Translations under genes and position numbers: made by a program
The notes under the pieces: model-generated
What the model saw: only the letters and a program-made list of their open reading frames with translations
The model's database searches: none
Told to the model about the DNA's origin: nothing
In this document: one piece after another, positions 20,491 to 29,880 of the stretch
How positions within the stretch are numbered: position 1 is the stretch's first letter
Layout: every line of letters starts with the position of its first letter
NCBI GenBank assembly: GCA_964058805.1
Contig: CAXKVV010000589.1
Span: 1 to 39,192 of the forward strand
Direction: 5' to 3'
DNA length: 39,192 nucleotides
Source: Schoenoplectus triqueter
Lineage: Eukaryota > Streptophyta > Magnoliopsida > Poales > Cyperaceae

Positions 20491-20788
20491 AGCTGTCAAT
20501 GCTTCAACTAGGGGTGCTAGAGGAAATAATTTTGGAGGTAGAATCTTAAATTTTTTCGCACGGAGGAAAAAAATGATGTATGTTTTATTTTTTCGTACTA
20601 TATGTGTGTTGTATTTAAGCAAGGGTATGTTGTATTTAAATAGAAAATATATTGTATTTAAGCAGAAACTCCATAATAAAATATAACCACAATAAAACAA
20701 ATAATACAACAATAAAAAAACAACATAGAAACTCCATAATAAAATAATATAAAAAAACAATATCCATAATAAAAAAACAACATATAAA

Positions 20789-23600
20789 CTACTCTTGACG
20801 ACGCCTAACATATCGACGTGCTCTCGGACGTGTCTGTAAAAATAAAGACGGTATATCAGTGAGCTGATTTTTTTAAACAATTAATATTGACTAAGTTGTA
20901 GAACAAACAACTAACCACGCTAGGTGTATATCGATGAGGTGGATGAACGTCACGCTGCTCCCGACCATGAGCAAGTGGAGTGAAATCTCGTGTCTGTGCA
21001 GGCTCTGCAGCATCATCCTGAATATGCGATGACTCTCCAGGCCCGGAAGGATAACCATACTGGGCTGGATCATAATGCTGGTCGTACTACGAATCTCATT
21101 GCTGGTCGTACTGCGGTACATGATCCATCAGTATCTGTTGGGTCTGTGAGAAATGCTGAGTGCCGAATGGATCTGAGAACTGTGCACCCAATGGATCGGG
21201 AATCTCAACAGACAACCTAGCAATAACTTCGTTCCAATCGTAGTTCTATGGCATCTATTAATACAGTTTAAATCATTTAAATTACGCTATTAATACAGTT
21301 TAAATCATTGAAATCAAGGTATACAGTACTTACATTGTCGAGCAGCGACGTGAAGTCAGCATTCTCATAGGGGAAATGTGGGGGATGAGTAGTGGATGGA
21401 GTCGGTGCAGTCTCAGTATCACCCGTCGAATTCGGAATAGCATCAATATCCGTGGGTAATCCCACCGCCGTAAGAAGCTCGTCCATCTTATGAGGCATGC
21501 CTGCATCCTCAAAATGCCCCTTGCAATCGGCGAGCGAAATCTTGCCAAACCGTCTCCATCCCCTAGTGACCGCCCATCGGACCGCCTTCAGTGCACTCTT
21601 TGTAACTCTAGCAATCTGTTATACAATGATTACATATATATATTACTTATTACCGAATAGTGCATATAGATATATAAATTTTATAAATTTTAATATATTG
21701 TGCGCTGTCTGTGAGGTACGTGAGGAATGTAGCCGATGTCAGGGATCTCCGCTGCTGAAGGTATAGGAGGTACGACATCACTCGGATCAAGTGGAGCGCT
21801 AGCGGCTCCACAGAAATCATACCACTGTCAATACCTCCTATAGTCCTCCGCATTCCACTCTTCTTCATCCGGGTCTCGTGGAGGAAGCTCATCCCATATG
21901 TCTACATACGCCTGATGATGTTGTCTCCAGTTCATATTTTTTTTCTTGAATCCAAGCGCAGATAATTTTTGATGCTCCTCCAGAAATGCCTGTAAAATTA
22001 GTTAGTATAATTATAGAAATAGTTAGTATAAGAAATAATAAATATAAAAATTATATATTTTTAGTATATATGGTAGAATACCTCGGGAAGTGGAGGCGGT
22101 ACTGACTGAAGTAAGCCGAACTGTCGCTTCACCCGATCCGGATAGTACCACTCTACTATCGGAAAGTAAATAAGTGGAAGCCGACAAGTATACGAGTCCA
22201 TAGAGTCGTCTACGCATGTCGGCAATAAGTGACGAACCGACTCGTACGGCCTCCAATTGACATGCGTGTGCGGCAACATAATCAGCTGATCCCTCACGTA
22301 CTTCACACCGACGTGTGACGGATTGAGATATATGTTCTTATCAAGCGTCCATTTCCTATTATCAGTTCAAATTATAATTAGTGATTACACATATATTTTC
22401 ATCAATTGATTGATTATTTTTAAATTAAATTATTACCTGCCAAAAGGCCCACAACTATCACGGTCCGGTGTACCCCAGTTACTGAAAATGAATGCATCTG
22501 AGGCAGGTAATGGACGAGCTGGGGGCAAACGCGTCCAGCTCCACAACAATAACAAAAGCCACGGACCACCAATACTCCTCGTCAGTCCTTGGCATGCCAT
22601 ATCAAGACGCCGATATAAATAACCAAGTACCGCAGCACCCCAATTTCTTCTTCTACCGAATTGTAAATCTTCCTGTAAATTAAATATTAGTAATAAAATT
22701 ATTTAATTATGAAAGATAAATTATTTTAAAATCCTTAAAATACTTACCATCAAAATCGGCAGAAGAAACGCCGGTACAGAGTCTCCACTGTTGTCGGGGA
22801 ACATGATACACTCTGCCAACTCCAAAGCAAAACTGATCGCATATCGATTAAGACCCTGATGATCGTCTGCCTCTGGAACGTGATCAAAGTGGGACCGTAA
22901 CTCTCGTAGGGAAATAGAACGTCTGCAAAATTTTACATTTAGCTTCATCACAGTTTATGAACAAAAAAAATTAAAATTTTTGTACAGTTTAATAAATTAC
23001 CTCTCATCTTTGCAGAATGCTGATATATCATCCTGCCCAAATAACTGACGGATGTATGCTGAAAAATCTCCATCAGTATATCCAATCACCGGCTCACCAA
23101 TGGTGGATAAACCCCACAGACATGCGACGTCCTAAAAAAAATTATATTACTATACCATCTTTTTAATTTTATAATTAAATTAATAATATTTTAGTATTTA
23201 CCTCTAGAGTTACGGTCATCTCGCCAAAATTGAAGTGAAATGTGTGAGTTTCTGGCCTCCAAAACTCTATCAACGCGCTGAATAAACCCGTATCAATCTT
23301 TAAGTTACGGGCTTTCGTTTCTTGGACATAAATCTCACGCAGTCTGGCGAGATGAAGAAATTCCATAACTCGCAACCTACTCTGAATGTGCGAGATGTAT
23401 GATATCGTCGGACGGTGAGTACGGAAACGAATAATATTGTTATCTCTCTGTAATTTTCATTTCATAATTAGCTTCTCATATATATATATTTTATTATTAT
23501 TTTTAAGAATATAATGTACCTCTGCCTGACTATAATATGTCCGATGTTTGTCTTCAGGGAGATAAATTATGATATTGTCATTTCGTTGCTCGCCTGCCAT
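20789..23600 (-). pseudogene. PMD (plant mobile domain) gene of the MULE, ten exons, three premature stops
   Basis: Reading on minus, ten exons fit GT-AG introns in phase: 23600-23520, 23447-23202, 23131-23001, 22922-22748, 22672-22437, 22355-22082, 21989-21720, 21615-21334, 21245-20916, 20833-20789; 2070 nt or 689 codons. The ATG at 23600 has an in-frame stop just upstream. Family marks in order: [11 protein letters not shown] with GEMTVTLE (exon 2), DVACLWGL (3), RYAISFALEL and PDNSG (4), WGAAVLGYLYRRLD with GGPWLLLLLWSW (5), WRPY with IVEWYYPDRVKRQFG (6). The C-terminal half is low-complexity and ends TRPRARRYVRRRQE. In-frame stops lie at 21830-21828 (exon 7) and at 21098-21096 and 21089-21087 (exon 9). 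PMD proteins of the MAIN/MAIL1 type act in gene and transposon silencing; the role of the MULE-borne copy is unknown. The N-terminal PMD fold is still open, so a truncated protein of about 430 residues could be made. Confidence 0.85.
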
Positions 23601-23609
23601 TATCTAGTA

Positions 23610-24290
23610 CAAAAATTCATTTCATAATTAATTTATAATTATTTTGTACTTCATTTTTAATCTATCTATCATATAATTAAATAATCAATAAATTCTACAA
23701 TTAAAAGCCTAATTAATCTATAATTAAATAATAAATAAATTATTTCTACAAAAATAATTAATAAATAATCTAAAATTATAATTACACAATTCTATAATTT
23801 AATCTATAATTAAATATTTTTTTAATTAATTAGACAATTCAATATATAATTCATGAATAACTAATAAATTTAAGCGTACAATTAATCTTCACATTTAAAC
23901 GTACAATTAATCTTCAATTAAACGTGCAATTAATCTACATAATTAAATTATAATTAATCTACATAATTTCACATTTAAATTATAATTAATCTACATAATT
24001 AATCTACACAATTAAATTATAATTAATCTACATAATTAAATTATAATTAATCTACACAATTAAATTAAATTATAATTAATCTACATAATTAAATTATAAT
24101 TAATCTACACAATTAATCTACACGATTAAATTAAATTATAATTAAACTACACATTTAAATTATAATTAATCTACAAAATTAAATTATAATTAATCTACAC
24201 AATTAAATTAAATTATAATTAATCTACACATTTAAATTATAATTAATGTACATAATTAAATTATATTTATATAAAATTATCTTTAATTGC
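23610..24290. repeat. AT-rich tandem array of ATTATAATTAATCTACA units
   Basis: From about 23860 to 24260 the motif AAATTATAATTAATCTACA recurs many times at intervals of roughly 20-40 bp, with CATAATT and CACAATT spacers. Upstream (23610-23860) is a looser ATTAAT-rich run. It lies between the PMD start codon and the GA/CT leader zone, so in minus orientation it would be in the PMD leader or an intron of it. Confidence 0.6.
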
Positions 24291-24299
24291 AATTCCAAA

Positions 24300-24436
24300 C
24301 ACAAATGCACTCGTACGTTTTTTCCTCCTCTTCTCTTCATTTTTCTTTCCTTCTCTTCTCTTCCTCTTTCTTTCTCTCTTTCTCTCTCTTTCTTCTCCAA
24401 CGCATCAAATTTTCTCTCTCCTCTCAACACAGCGCA
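24300..24436 (-). promoter_or_regulatory. Purine-rich leader or promoter zone of the MULE PMD gene
   Basis: On the minus strand this is a long GA-rich run (24315-24425), as often seen around plant transcription starts. It lies just inside the right terminal repeat and upstream of the PMD gene. A PMD transcript starting here would have a leader of about 700 bp, possibly with an intron. No clear TATA box was assigned. Confidence 0.3.
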
Positions 24437-24470
24437 GGTATGCTGCGCGTTTGCTATATGTAAAAGGGAA

Positions 24471-24579
24471 ACGCGCCACTGCCAATGGCGCGGTACGATT
24501 CGTATATTTAGAATTTAACCGTTATCAGTATTATTATTAATAATATTATTTTATTAATAATTATTTATAATAAAATCTG
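24471..24579 (-). repeat. MULE right terminal inverted repeat
   Basis: It is the inverse of the left end, beginning (minus) CAGATTTTATTATAAATAAT at 24579 and reaching the CGCGCCATTGGCAGTGGCGCG palindrome at 24472-24492. The right copy of the palindrome is complete on both arms except for one central base pair. Confidence 0.85.
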
Positions 24580-24588
24580 CTGAAAGGA

Positions 24589-26726
24589 TGTCTTTTTAAC
24601 TGTATGCTCCTTAAAAATTACAAATTGGCAAAATATTCTGATTTGTAGAAGTTTTTTTATACTTCTTAATCCTACTGTAGGTTAACTCGTATACATATAT
24701 TCAACCATATTCAATTTATCCATTAATGACTCGTCAAAAGTTAGTCTGATAATATGATATGACTCAAATTTGAAATTGAAAATGTAATTATAATTCATAT
24801 AATGAATTAAAAATAATAGAACCATTTGAGGTTGAGGATTTAACCAGAGAGGATATGAAAAATGCACTAGCTGGGGCACCACGGAGGCTCCGGCTCCAGT
24901 GGCTATTACTTAAACTAGAGCTTAAATTAGGATTTCGCTTTTTTTCAAATAAATAATTAATAATATAAAATTTTACATTAAAAAAAATTGGACACGATAT
25001 TTTTAAATGATAAGTAATAATGATAATTATAATAATAAATAATATAATTAAATACATAATAATCTATAAATGATCATATAAAAAATTAGATCATTTTAAG
25101 AGTTAAGTTTCACCTTAAATATATTATATACATTATTTTAAATGAGGAGAGAGAAACTATTTTATATAAATCCTTGGTTTCAAGAAGATGAAAAGATTTA
25201 AACAAAATCAATGGTGGAGAAAATTGATAATGTGACATTTTTAAAAAGATTGGAAACTTAATTCTCTTTATGTATTAAGAATTTGATTTAATTGCTATGG
25301 TTATGGGATAATAAAAAAATTATGCTATAATCACCAATTAATAAGGAAAAAAATGGTCCAATCCCCTTATAAATAATTCACTCAGTTTTCAATATTAAAA
25401 ATAATTGAAATACTATTGTTTTTCTGAGCCAAAATTTATTTGAGTTATAAAATGACCCCTCTTACTTAATTAGTACGTTTAATTAAAATTAATTAGTTCC
25501 CTCTTAATTTCATCAGGCTTCACTATGGAATAATTCTATAACCATAAGTAGCGCTTTATTACGAGCTCTAATACATTTACAATTGAAAGGTGGCTTCATT
25601 ACTCTCCTTGAAGATATGTGATCGACGAGTAACAAGTGATTATGTTTGAGCCATAATATTTCTACTAACATATATATGTAATGAAATCATGCGCATGAAG
25701 GTGTAATAGCATTTTTAATTAATCTAGTGCATCATTACATTACCACTTCCAAACTACATCTAAATTAACTTAATTTAGTTTCTTAGAATTTGTCTTACAC
25801 GGATAAAAGTTCCAAAATTGACCAGCATTTCCTCTGCCTAGTTATATTGTGTTTTTTTTTTTGGAGGAAGAGCCTAGTTATAGTGTTAGAAAAAAGGCTT
25901 TAAAGTTTTCAAAAATGAAACTGGTTAACGTCCAAGGTATTGGACTAAAATTATTCTCAAATTTTATTTCAACCGTTGAATTCGTCTTATTTTATCAATT
26001 TTCAAACTCATTTTTTATCTCATATTTTATTTTAATTTATATGTTAATCCAACACTTAAAACGAGACTTGAGACTAATTTTGCTCGAGACATTAACTGGT
26101 TCCTTCAAAAATAACTATACATCATATACAACGAGAGAAGTTTGTACTTAAGCGATCAAATCATTCAAATCGACTTAATTTACCGACAAATCAAACGTGT
26201 TGAACTAGATCACTCTGATGCCACCTCAAAACAATTTCGGCGACGTAACTTCGATACAAATGCTAGTCGTTAAGTATCAAAATTTCTCAATTAAGTCGTT
26301 AGTGTTGACCTCTGCGTCAAGTTCTCGAATTCAAAATAAAATTAGGACGCGACTATCTGTATCCAGCTATAATCTCTAAAAAAATCATTCTCGCAAATGA
26401 TTTTTCATTTTCAGAAAATTTCGTAAAACCAAAAGCAATCGATAGTGGTGCCCGGTTCAAATAAATAGAATGTTTGGGTAAAAAAAAATTATTTTGTACT
26501 GTATGATATTTATTTTTCAGTGAACCGAGGGGGTGCTCAGGCACCGGCTGACGCCTACCTTAGTTCCTCCCCTGGCTTAACGAACATTTCTTTTTCGCGC
26601 GCACGTGATTATTAATTCGCCGCGTACAAACCATTAGCGCAAAAACACACGTGATAATTTATAATTTCCGGACTGCCAATCTCGTGTTCTATATAATATA
26701 TTGTACATGTATTTATATATATAACT
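24589..26726. other. Intergenic stretch, nothing firmly recognised
   Basis: AT-rich throughout, with short frames at 24788-25057 and 25849-26151 that lack recognisable domains. A small GC-rich island at 26515-26660 (GGGGTGCTCAGGCACCGG, then CTTAGTTCCTCCCCTGG) looks like the end of an old repeat but I could not name it. Confidence 0.4.
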
Positions 26727-26844
26727 AGTATTTTAAAAAATTATAGATATTTAGATTTCTATTTTAATATAATTACTTATGTTAGTTATTGAGATATGTG
26801 TCGTGCATGCATAATAATATATTATATATAATTAGATATAATAT

Positions 26845-27222
26845 CTAGGTGTTTAGATTTATATTTTGGGTATTTAGATATGTGTTATGGGTATTTAGAT
26901 ATTTATTTTGGGTCTTTAGATATGTGTTCGGGTATTTAGATATGTGTTCGGGTATTTAGATATGTGTTCGGGGTATTTAGATATGTGTTCTGGGTGTTTA
27001 GATATTTATCCTGGGTATTTAGATATATATTCTAGGTATTTAGATTTCTTCCTTATGTATTTAGATTTCTTCTTTATGTATTTAGATATGTGTTCTGGGT
27101 ATTTAGATTTATTATCTAGGTATTTAAATTTTTTACTTATGTATTTAGATAAGTGTTCTGAGTATTTAGATATAATATCTAGGTATTTAGATATTTTTAC
27201 TTATTTAGATTTCTTACGATTT
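26845..27222 (+). repeat. 21-bp minisatellite, array 1
   Basis: The unit is close to GGGTATTTAGATATGTGTTCT, repeated about 18 times with drift, and a 20-bp form in the early units. From 26944 the 21-bp step keeps one frame open for 97 codons (GYLDMCS heptads). This is a by-product of the unit length; there is no promoter or gene context. Confidence 0.8.
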
Positions 27223-27424
27223 GGAAAACAAAATTAAAATGTCACAAAAATAAATAATTTCCAAAGGGCGGCAACTTGACATCTTTAAAAAATACTTCAA
27301 CATCGCAGACTAATCACAATATTTAAAAAAATATATAAATATTTAAATTTCTGTTTTTATATAATGTGATTTATTTATGTTAGTTATTGTTATATATATC
27401 ATGCATATTTAATTATCTATTATA

Positions 27425-27785
27425 AGTATTTTAGATATAATATTTAGGTATTTATATTTCTTCCTTAGGTATTTAGATATGTGTTTTGGGTATTTAGATA
27501 TGTATTATAGGTATTTAGATTTCTTATTTAGGTATTTAGATATGCGTTCTGGGTATTTAGATATGTGTTCTTGGTATTTAAGTATAATATCTAGGTATTT
27601 AGATATGCGTTTTGGGTATTTAAGTATAATATATAGGTATTTAGATTTTTTATTTAGGTATTTAGAGATGTATTTTGGGTATTTAGATATTTGTTATGGA
27701 TATTTAGATGTGTGTTCTGAGTATTTAAGTATAATATTTAGATATTTAGATATTTAAATATGCGTTCTGGGTATTTAAATATCAT
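27425..27785 (+). repeat. 21-bp minisatellite, array 2
   Basis: Same unit type as array 1 (GGTATTTAGATATGTGTTNT), about 16 copies, including a variant with TATTTAAGTATAATATCTAG. An open frame of 92 codons (27479-27757) arises for the same reason. Confidence 0.8.
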
Positions 27786-28084
27786 TTATATGTGATTATT
27801 TAGAGTATGCGATTTCTTTCAATTATTTACTGAATAATACGAAAAAAAATTAAACTTCACAAAACATTATTTTCTCATAAAGCATCAAGTACACTTTAAA
27901 TATATCTTTATACAATTTTATAAGAAAGCACTAGCGTCATATTTAATATGAATTGAGCGCTGATAGCACGGAGATTATCCGAGGATGAAGGATGCGGGCA
28001 GAAAAAGATTTTATCATAAAATTATGCAAAAAAAGACGTAGGTTTCTAGTTTTAAGCTCCAAAAACCCAGAACCCTTATTTTTC

Positions 28085-28090
28085 TATAAA
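28085..28090 (+). promoter_or_regulatory. TATA box of the first SAUR gene
   Basis: TATAAA lies 109 bp upstream of the ATG chosen at 28199. The leader between them contains an uninterrupted GA run of 22 bases (28138-28159), a common element of plant core promoters and leaders. Confidence 0.5.
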
Positions 28091-28198
28091 TCCAAGCCTG
28101 TTATGTTGCACTGCACCATCTTAGACAAAACTCACGCGAGAGAGAGAGAGAGAGAGAGATCTGGAGAAGGAAGGGAAGGTCGTCGGAAGCAACAATTA

Positions 28199-28600
28199 AT
28201 GGATCACATATACAACAAGATGACAGATATAGTGAGGCTCCATCAGCTCCTAAAGAAATGGAAGAGATTTGCAATTGCTTCGAAAATCAGCATCTCCACC
28301 TCTGTTCCCAAGGGATGCTTTGCGGTATGCGTAGGGGAGCAGATGAAACGTTTCGTGGTCCCTACTGAGTGCCTGAACCACGTGGCATTTGTTGATTTGC
28401 TGAGGGAGGCAGAAGATGAGTTTGGCTTTGAGCAAGAAGGGATCTTGAGGATCCCATGTGACGTTTCAGTGTTTGAAAGCGTGTTGCAATTTGTGATGAA
28501 GAAAAAGAATGGGTTTGGTTCTATTGTTTACTGTTCCATGGAGGTTGATAGGATTAGTGCACAGTATCGGCTTCAGAAGTCTGTGTGTAGATCTAGTTGA
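28199..28600 (+). CDS. SAUR-type (small auxin-up RNA) protein, 133 aa, single exon
   Basis: The core reads VPKGCFAVCVGEQMKRFVVP, then LNHVAFVDLLREAEDEFGFE, then GILRIPCDVSVFESVLQFV. This is the full SAUR signature: the KGCFAVCVG strand, the FVVP strand, the DLLREAEDEFGF helix and the G-x-LRIPCD strand. An N-terminal basic stretch (LLKKWKRFAIASK) precedes it. SAUR proteins are short; many inhibit PP2C-D phosphatases and so raise plasma-membrane proton-pump activity and cell expansion. The frame stays open upstream to 27992, but the ATG at 28199 is preferred: it follows the TATA box and GA leader, and gives a normal SAUR length. An alternative ATG is at 28220. No introns, as usual in the family. 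It appears intact. Confidence 0.9.
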   Translation: MDHIYNKMTDIVRLHQLLKKWKRFAIASKISISTSVPKGCFAVCVGEQMKRFVVPTECLNHVAFVDLLREAEDEFGFEQEGILRIPCDVSVFESVLQFVMKKKNGFGSIVYCSMEVDRISAQYRLQKSVCRSS

Positions 28601-29520
28601 GCTCATGTATTTCTTCTGGTTTTTCTTTTTCATAAAGCTAGATTTAGATGCTAGCAAATTACGTTAAGTTTGTAGAAGATTTTTTCCCTTTCTGCTCATC
28701 TTTTTCTCCAATCTAATCAGGTCAAATCAATGAAAAAACAGATAAGATTGGAAAATGAGAAAGGTTGAATGGAGAGTGGGGAAAAAGCGCTCTTTTTTGT
28801 TTAGAATAAAGACCAAGATTTGTAATTTTGCAAATAACAGGTGCGATTACTGTTCTGTTTCCTTTCGTTAGTTAAATTTTCCTTTATATGTACTGTATCT
28901 GGTCCAGAAATTTGATCTCAACAGGGCAAATCAGGAGGAGGCACTCAAATCTATGAAGAAAAAAGATTTTTAGGAAAAAAATTGAAGGGATAAATACACT
29001 ATTCAGTTACAAAAGAGTTCTGTCAATTAATGCAGAATTGGCAACGAAGCTTTTTGGAAGGAAAAAGTTTGGAGTAGTATATTTGGAAAAGAAAATTGAA
29101 TTAGTGGACTCATGCCTACTAAATTTCATTAAATAAATAAAACAGTACAAGATAAAGAAAGAAAGGAAAATTACAGAAATACAGGCACACACATCTTCAT
29201 ATCCCATAAATTTGAAAATAAAATTAGGAAAAAAAGATGAAAGAGGAAACACCTCTTTGGTTCGACTGAATAGAAATATTCTTCACTAAATACTCCCATG
29301 AATTCCGCGTTTGCGGAAATCTCCACAAAAATTTCAAACGGAATGGCAGAATAATAAATCTCCATGAAAACAGTACAAACCTTTTCGAAAATTACTTCCA
29401 AGATTTGCTGCTAAAAGTACTACTGGATACTACAACTTTTCCAAGATGAAGCTCCAAACATGCATGCTCCATAGTAGGACACGATGGAAACTAATACTAG
29501 TTATATCTCTTCTCATTTCA
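28601..29520. other. Shared 3' interval between the convergent SAUR genes
   Basis: No coding sequence is seen. Both genes would end here, so it should carry both polyadenylation signals; the region has several AATAAA-like motifs (for example AATAAA near 28806 on + and near 29135), none of which I can assign. Confidence 0.4.
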
Positions 29521-29880
29521 TCACAACATCCACAATCTAGATTTTGGAGGTCGCTCCAAATTCAGTAGCAGTTCCTCAAATGCCTCCTCGTCGCATGGAA
29601 GCAGCAGGGGCGCATGACGTTGGGACCCAAATTCCTCAACGGACTTGTCCATCAACACTCGGAACGACGGGATGGAGATATAACTCACAGGCACCACATA
29701 TTGCTTTGCATTTGCACCGACGCAGACTGCAAAATGTTTCTTTGGAACTTCCAACTCAGCACGAGCATTGTCGACTAACAACCGAGAGGCATTAACATCA
29801 GATGTTCGCCTCTTTTTTGAGCTACATTTGAGCATATTCCAATAGCGCCCCATTTCAGTCGTTGAAAACTCAGATTTCAA
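29521..29880 (-). CDS. SAUR-type protein, 119 aa, single exon
   Basis: Minus-strand frame from ATG at 29880 to TGA at 29521. The signature is present but more diverged: VPKKHFAVCVGANAKQYVVP, ISIPSFRVLMDKSVEEFG, and APLLLPCDEEAFEELLLNL. The usual LRIPCD is LLLPCD here, and the FGF motif is FGS. The N-terminus carries a basic stretch (SSKKRRTS). A second ATG 27 nt downstream (MGRYWNML) could be the true start. It faces the SAUR gene at 28199-28600 tail to tail, 920 bp apart. The low identity between the two suggests they belong to different SAUR subgroups rather than a recent duplication. No break is visible; expression is not shown by the sequence. Confidence 0.85.
   Translation of the reverse strand: MKSEFSTTEMGRYWNMLKCSSKKRRTSDVNASRLLVDNARAELEVPKKHFAVCVGANAKQYVVPVSYISIPSFRVLMDKSVEEFGSQRHAPLLLPCDEEAFEELLLNLERPPKSRLWML

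Larger units (their letters stand above)
17422..20686 (+). pseudogene. MURA-type (MULE) transposase, degenerate
   Basis: Encodes the DDE-type cut-and-paste transposase. The reading frame runs from the ATG at 17422 through: an N-terminal repeat region (17518-17826), a MuDR-type DNA-binding segment (about 18150-18440, FDRLGANEYLLGL and the WRLYA core), the MULE catalytic core (IDAGF aspartate codon at 18853, SDRHRGI aspartate codon at 19042, then HRYCMQHVAENLYK), an 83-bp GT-AG intron (19601-19683), a SWIM zinc finger (CTCDCQKPQLTGIPCSH, about 19845-19900) and a C-terminal basic/repeat tail. Breaks: TAA 17494, TAA 17562, TAG 18003, TGA 18054, TGA 18294, a frameshift near 18310 in an A run, TGA 19255, TGA 19480, TAG 19980 and a frameshift near 20270. 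Start chosen because it follows the TATA box and leader. The tail end (20580-20686) is uncertain. Confidence 0.85.
17104..24579 (+). mobile_element. Two-gene Mutator-like element (MULE), 7476 bp
   Basis: Both ends start CAGATTTTATTATAAATAAT (right end inverted) and stay similar for about 109 bp, to the GCGCCA palindromes. Flanks are CTGAAGGGA (17095-17103) and CTGAAAGGA (24580-24588), a 9-bp target duplication with one mismatch. Inside are a MURA-type transposase on + (17422-20686) and a PMD gene on - (20789-23600), converging with a gap of about 100 bp. MuDR of maize also has two convergent genes, and PMD genes are known passengers of some plant MULEs. Each end has its own likely promoter: a TATA box at 17282 on the left, a purine-rich (minus-sense) leader zone on the right. 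Both genes are broken, so this copy is probably not autonomous now. Confidence 0.9.
26727..27890. repeat. Tandem duplication (~600 bp) containing two minisatellite arrays
   Basis: Copy 1 starts near TTTTAAAAAATTATAGATAT (26731) and ends near AAACAAAATTAAAATGTCAC (27228). Copy 2 starts near ATTTAAAAAAATATATAAAT (27321) and ends near GAAAAAAAATTAAACTTCAC (27841). Matching flanks (GTTAGTTATTG, then CATGCAT) lie in the same order in both, offset by 590-615 bp. Each copy holds its own 21-bp array, so the whole block was duplicated and then diverged. Confidence 0.6.

Noticed and set aside
24246..24518. 90-codon frame through the CT-rich stretch near the right MULE end
   Set aside because: It is low-complexity (F, S, L) and overlaps the terminal inverted repeat and leader zone; no domain.
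26944..27757. Two open frames with GYLDMCS-type heptads as possible repeat proteins
   Set aside because: They follow from a 21-bp minisatellite without stops in one frame; there is no promoter or other coding sign, and array drift breaks the frame at both ends.
26850..27780. Possible CRISPR-like repeat array
   Set aside because: There are no distinct spacers: the units are contiguous 21-bp minisatellite copies in a plant genome.
27992..28198. N-terminal extension of the SAUR frame to 202 residues
   Set aside because: It would place the TATA box and the GA leader inside the coding part, and SAUR proteins are shorter; the ATG at 28199 is preferred.
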